A DNA stretch of 5,999 bases, taken from positions 1 through 5,999 of the forward strand of contig CAIJKT010001039.1 in the NCBI GenBank assembly GCA_903821255.1. The letters are read 5' to 3'. The stretch comes from an uncultured Lentisphaeria bacterium (GTDB taxonomy: Bacteria > Verrucomicrobiota > Lentisphaeria > Victivallales > Victivallaceae). This document shows, piece after piece, positions 4,201 through 5,999 of the stretch (the first letter of the stretch is position 1; each line of letters begins with the position of its first letter). Under the pieces are notes generated by a model. It saw only the letters and a list, made by a program, of their open reading frames with translations, did not search any database and was not told where the DNA came from. Position numbers and translations under genes: made by a program.

Positions 4201-5999
4201 GACCCGGTTGCCGACAGCCGTACCATTCAAGCTGTTTCCGGCGAAGCCAATATCCCGGTCTACAAAGGGCATGTTTACAATGTTACAGCTTCATTGAATT
4301 TCTCCAGCGATCTTTCAATTACCGCTAATAATGTTTTATATCAAAATGGACAATCCGTGAAATATGTTGAGGGACAGACTGCGCCAACCACCCAGAGTCT
4401 GCCGGAAAACTCGAATTACGCGGAAGTGGTGTTTACATATAATGTGCCGGACAGTGATGCCGACGGGGTGAGCGATGCTGAAGAATCGCTTCTTGGAACT
4501 AATCCTCAGAATCCGGATAGCGACGGAGATGGTGTCAGCGATAAAATTGAAATAGATAATGGCATGAACCCGCTTGCTGCCGGTATTAATGCAGGAGATT
4601 ATATCTATGAAGAACGCATACTGGAGAATGCTGAAAGCGGAAATACTGCTAACTGGACTTGGATTCCTTATAGTTCAACCAGCACCATTGTTGATGTGCC
4701 GCTGAAGACCAATGCAGCCAGCAATCAAAATATTGTTATAGTTTCAACGCTGCCTGCTGATTTTCAAGCAGGTTCAACCGTAACTGTGCTTGATGACAAA
4801 CATGGCGAGACAAGAACTATCCAAAGTATCTCGCAGCAATACAGTGAGTATTATTATCTCATAGATTACGTCGACGCTAACGTGACTTCCATTATGGTAC
4901 AGGGGGATGCAACGGATATTTTTAAAAATGGAGATACAGTTCATATATTTAATCAGTATAATTCCGAGAACATAACAGTATCTTCCAGTTCGTATTCCAA
5001 CGGCTGGACGACGATCAATCTGGGCGCCGGCCTTGTTTACGATTATAATGAAGGCATGGGTGCGGTCTGTTACAAAGTCAACACTCCGTATGATATTACA
5101 TTGTCCGGAGACCTTACTTATTCTTATACTACAGCCGATCATGCAAAACTGCGCATAATTTTAAGTAATGGCAATTATGCGGCTACCAATGGAACCATTT
5201 CCAATATTATAGATCCGGCCGGTTCAACAAACCATGCCATTCAAATATCGGATTGCTGCATCGTTCAGGACGGCGTCACACAAGCCAGCGCTTATTTTAA
5301 ATATACGGTAGATCTGCCGGAGACTAAAAAACACAAATTGTTCTGGCGCATGAAAACTGATTATTGTAAAATGTATGTGCTTGTGGATACCACGATCGGG
5401 CAGAAAGCCATCGTCTATACGATTAGAAATGATAAAGGCCCCGCATTTTCAATGATGAGCAGGTTTGATGAACAGGCGCAGTCAAGCCTTTCGCCGGTTA
5501 ACATAGATATGCATACAGTTTCAACTGAAACCCAATGGAGGCTTTACGCCCGTGATTTGCAAACAGACCTGCAAACAGCCATGCAAAATTCAAACGTTAA
5601 AGTTACCAGCGTAAATCAAATAAGGATAATTTCCGATAATGTACTGCTGGATGATCTCAGACTGCTGGCCTATCAGGACAGTGACAATGACTTACTGCCG
5701 GATACATGGGAAATAAAGTACTTTGGCAACTTGCAGCAGAATGGCAATGGAGATTTTGACCATGACGGACTGACCAATCTCGAAGAATTTCTGTATGGTA
5801 CAGACCCTGCGAAAATTGATACAGACGGTGATGGATTAACTGATTATGACGAAATCAATGTTTATCATACCGACCCGCTGAAGGCGGACACCGACGGCGA
5901 CGGCATGCCGGACGGCTGGGAAGTGGCTCATCGTATAAATCCGAACAATGGCAATGATCCCAGACGGATGAATCCGAATGACCCGTCCGATGCCGCACA
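1246..5999 (+). CDS. Giant modular secreted protein, FN3 / TPR-like / calcium-binding repeats (3' end outside window)
   Basis: I translated this frame codon by codon and met no stop over 1,584 codons; it runs off the right edge. Residues 1-21 are a Phe-rich signal peptide (cleavage likely TFA|LN). Order: FN3 (24-104); unrecognised alpha-helical block with TPR-like helices (108-358); beta-sandwich-like domain (359-475) carrying a PVYKGH motif; second FN3-like domain (about 485-562); W574...YFG...DPDGDG...GTDP calcium-binding segment (574-607); then a repeat of FN3, helical and beta domains (614-1065); thrombospondin-3-like repeats (1069-1110); a carbohydrate-binding-like region (about 1124-1476); and more DxDxDG repeats (1478 onward). 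It is probably exported and calcium-stabilised on the cell surface or released. FN3 and the C-terminal modules suggest binding to polysaccharide or other surfaces, but this is inference; no catalytic motif or anchor is visible, and an anchor could lie in the missing C-terminus. Sampled GC falls from about 63% early to about 40% late. Confidence 0.93.
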   Translation, partial: MRVIFFVFFLLGFFLSFQTFALNAPVHLEPVQSTFKKITIKWQNGDPGSQVTYQVYRNNSEIASVTDTQYTDSNLDTGTQYTYQVVAVSGGVTSSPSVALTVKTIKSVTFDNSTSVEQAVDSLHPASASNFTGITLLSAVKSGLEALLGSGITFTAVDSDALTSFIEQELAIIREVEPSMTDAERLAAQADLDATLSSGFGGNTFEHVYIQGKLSELAETHYQKGFKTGAAALYEFSLNYLSDQEPVVFGTLARLATFKIDTLTDTSTQVEIAAALADYKTTFLRFFDYFPNSVSMQAQSSYSLPARKYFSYFPVLLDYGSYDSPSFNNALQLAQYALQLNNDTMRQKFYDHIAAWELVPETIEFKDSSGNPLNGSITVRNITANTSSKDVFPGDPYEEERTVQVVSGQANFPVYKGHIYTAVVHFNVSGGNQLNYTIDTFTHDKGKNVTYNNLTTPVTENMASGTNYAKSSFVFDQPNYPYNLTYERAIDVFTLHWQWVSPSGFILKNFKVFCGSSVVATVTGTTATNIPILPDADTHFYTVVAYDVNDSPSASSQAIFVIRDSAGYAGYFAWMQQYFGSQAMYSCDDPDGDGVDNYHEYLNGTDPTRIPGPAMLDPGQIGYSKAVLNWNPMFAGEAGVTYKLYRNDTEITPAISGTTYTDTGLTPGLTYTYRVRAVRSNGIDTEQGAPLAVRTVLPVTFNGSDKVQQVVDSLIPANAAQYTGSSLISAVKSGIEALCLSNPQAWTIREDILNNFVTQELAIINEVTPSMTDAERLAAKTELATMLNDNFGGNSFEHVYIQGKLTELAEEYYQKGDKETGTALYEHSLLYLTNVESSVFSSLSRLAAFKTDALTDTSTSDEIVTALNAYRDTYLRFFTFFTNSASLQAQNAYIMPAYRYFKYFPALLKYDSYNPDVFNTAKQLSEAALAMNNNTISTARHDRICAWELINLKIKLADNNGHLFGGSVIVNNVSATVPGLNVYPGDPVADSRTIQAVSGEANIPVYKGHVYNVTASLNFSSDLSITANNVLYQNGQSVKYVEGQTAPTTQSLPENSNYAEVVFTYNVPDSDADGVSDAEESLLGTNPQNPDSDGDGVSDKIEIDNGMNPLAAGINAGDYIYEERILENAESGNTANWTWIPYSSTSTIVDVPLKTNAASNQNIVIVSTLPADFQAGSTVTVLDDKHGETRTIQSISQQYSEYYYLIDYVDANVTSIMVQGDATDIFKNGDTVHIFNQYNSENITVSSSSYSNGWTTINLGAGLVYDYNEGMGAVCYKVNTPYDITLSGDLTYSYTTADHAKLRIILSNGNYAATNGTISNIIDPAGSTNHAIQISDCCIVQDGVTQASAYFKYTVDLPETKKHKLFWRMKTDYCKMYVLVDTTIGQKAIVYTIRNDKGPAFSMMSRFDEQAQSSLSPVNIDMHTVSTETQWRLYARDLQTDLQTAMQNSNVKVTSVNQIRIISDNVLLDDLRLLAYQDSDNDLLPDTWEIKYFGNLQQNGNGDFDHDGLTNLEEFLYGTDPAKIDTDGDGLTDYDEINVYHTDPLKADTDGDGMPDGWEVAHRINPNNGNDPRRMNPNDPSDAA
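1256..1272 (+). repeat. T8-G-T8 tract in signal-peptide codons of giant gene
   Basis: Two runs of eight T separated by one G encode I-F-F-V-F-F at residues 4-9 of the giant protein. Insertion or loss of a single T would abolish expression a few codons after the start. Confidence 0.95.
1315..2670 (+). repeat. Internal duplication copy A (FN3 + helical + beta domains)
   Basis: Residues 24-475 of the giant protein form the first copy. Its helical core (108-358) aligns without net gaps to copy B at a constant offset of 591 residues. Shared landmarks are VTF at 108, QELAII at 168, PSMTDAERLAA, EHVYIQGKL at 206, LTDTST and AWEL near 356. Hand counting over residues 168-358 gives about 114 identities in 191 positions. 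The stretch LSELAETHYQKG with a following ALYE has the small/aromatic spacing of a TPR helix pair, so a helical superhelix is likely but not proven. FN3 Trp42 corresponds to Trp630 (offset 588), so small indels lie in the FN3 part. Confidence 0.9.
1861..1886 (+). repeat. 26-base exact direct repeat, copy A
   Basis: These 26 bases encode EHVYIQGKL (last codon partial) and are identical to 3634-3659, exactly 1,773 bases (591 codons) away. Flanking aligned codons differ at synonymous sites. Confidence 0.95.
2965..3066 (+). other. Calcium-binding segment 1 of giant protein (W-x3-YFG...DPDGDG...GTDP)
   Basis: Residues 574-607 run WMQQYFGS, then D589-P-D-G-D-G594, N-Y-H-E-Y and GTDP. The alternating Asp ladder followed by an acidic residue is the pattern of EF-hand-like or thrombospondin-3-like calcium loops. 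The segment has the same 34-residue Trp-to-Pro length as the one at 1488-1521, so this is a defined module. It sits just before the second FN3-helical-beta unit and probably acts as a rigid linker. Confidence 0.8.
3085..4440 (+). repeat. Internal duplication copy B (FN3 + helical + beta domains)
   Basis: Residues 614-1065 form the second copy: FN3 (614-696), helical block (699-949) and beta-sandwich-like domain (950-1065). The last carries YPGDP and IPVYKGHVY, matching FPGDP and FPVYKGHIY in copy A. The helical block is the best conserved part. The FN3 and beta domains are more diverged, so selection appears to act mainly on the helical block (inference). Copy B leads straight into thrombospondin-3-like repeats, whereas copy A is followed by an extra FN3-like domain. 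Confidence 0.9.
3634..3659 (+). repeat. 26-base exact direct repeat, copy B
   Basis: Identical to 1861-1886 and in the same reading frame. It is the longest exact match I noticed between the two duplicated units. Confidence 0.95.
4450..4575 (+). other. Thrombospondin-3-like calcium-binding repeats 2 of giant protein
   Basis: Residues 1069-1110 carry two Asp ladders, DSDADGVSDAEE and DSDGDGVSDKIE, with GTNPQNP between them and GMNPL after. This is the usual pattern of bacterial thrombospondin type 3 repeats, which bind calcium and form stiff linkers. They separate the duplicated units from the carbohydrate-binding-like region. Confidence 0.85.
4615..5676 (+). other. Carbohydrate-binding-like beta-sandwich region with internal insertion
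   Basis: Residues 1124-1477. The start (ENAESGNTANW, 1127 on) and the end (W1431-RLYA-RDLQTDLQ, then VLLDDLRL at 1466-1473) resemble, from memory, a beta-sandwich module attached to secreted polysaccharide-active enzymes, where W-x4-RDLQ-x-DLQ and a final DD-x-L strand recur. FWRMKTDYCKMYVLVDT around 1380-1400 would be the central strands. In those modules I expect about 160 residues between the two ends; here there are about 340, so a block seems to be inserted or a second domain lies between. Ligand and true family are unverified. Confidence 0.45.
4729..5079 (+). repeat. Two degenerate ~53-residue beta repeats inside the giant protein
   Basis: Unit 1 (about residues 1162-1214) and unit 2 (1216-1278) align: IVSTLPADFQAGSTVTV with MVQGDATDIFKNGDTVHI (F1173 and F1226, offset 53), then an E-x-x-T strand, an S-x-S-x-x-YS turn (Y1199 and Y1250) and an I/L-rich strand. 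The pattern suggests small beta modules with a G-[SD]-T-V turn. Identity is low and the units are seen at protein level only. Confidence 0.5.
5677..5999 (+). other. Calcium-binding repeat run 3 of giant protein, continuing past window
   Basis: Residues 1478-1584 begin DSDNDLLPD, then W1488-EIKYFGN, D1503-F-D-H-D-G, GTDP (1518-1521), D1525-T-D-G-D-G and D1548-T-D-G-D-G-M-P-D-G-W-E. Each ladder is followed by an acidic helix start and a TDP or NP turn. Similar runs are common near the C-terminal part of large secreted proteins in PVC bacteria. The run has not ended at the window edge, so more repeats or a sorting or anchor signal may follow. Confidence 0.88.

Noticed and set aside
1315..4440. 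Two separate genes or a mobile-element duplication
   Set aside because: The repeats are in one uninterrupted frame with no stop, start signal, inverted termini or transposase, so this is internal domain duplication.

Overview
The window holds three exported-protein genes and little else. Base composition is about 63% GC in sampled lines near the start of the large gene and much lower elsewhere. I see no RNA genes, CRISPR arrays or insertion sequences. The proteins include a DUF1573 protein with a TCGC motif and a giant secreted protein of FN3, DxDxDG calcium-binding and W-x3-YFG...GTDP modules. Together these suggest a Gram-negative bacterium of the PVC group (Lentisphaerota, Verrucomicrobiota or Kiritimatiellota). 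That placement is inferred from protein style, not proven.

Layout. Positions 1-356, minus strand: the N-terminal 118 codons of an exported thioredoxin-fold protein with a CEEC motif; its 3' end lies outside the window. Positions 357-400: a 44-base gap between divergent start codons. Positions 401-1090, plus strand: a complete 229-residue DUF1573-family periplasmic or surface protein. Positions 1091-1245: an AT-rich spacer (one 60-base line is 17% GC) that ends in a Shine-Dalgarno sequence. Positions 1246-5999, plus strand: one uninterrupted reading frame of more than 1,584 codons, still open at the window edge, encoding a giant modular secreted protein.

The giant protein contains an in-frame internal duplication. 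A unit of about 450 residues (FN3, then an alpha-helical TPR-like block of about 250 residues, then a beta-sandwich-like domain) occurs at residues 24-475 and again at 614-1065. The copies are about 60% identical over 191 gap-free residues by hand count. An extra FN3-like domain and a calcium-binding segment lie between them. After the second copy come a thrombospondin-type-3-like segment, a region resembling a carbohydrate-binding beta-sandwich with two degenerate ~53-residue beta repeats inside it, and a further run of DxDxDG repeats reaching the window end.

The divergent pair (CxxC redox-like protein and DUF1573 protein) may share regulation. The giant protein is probably a cell-surface or secreted adhesion or polysaccharide-interacting protein. 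No catalytic motif was recognised in it, so its function is open.
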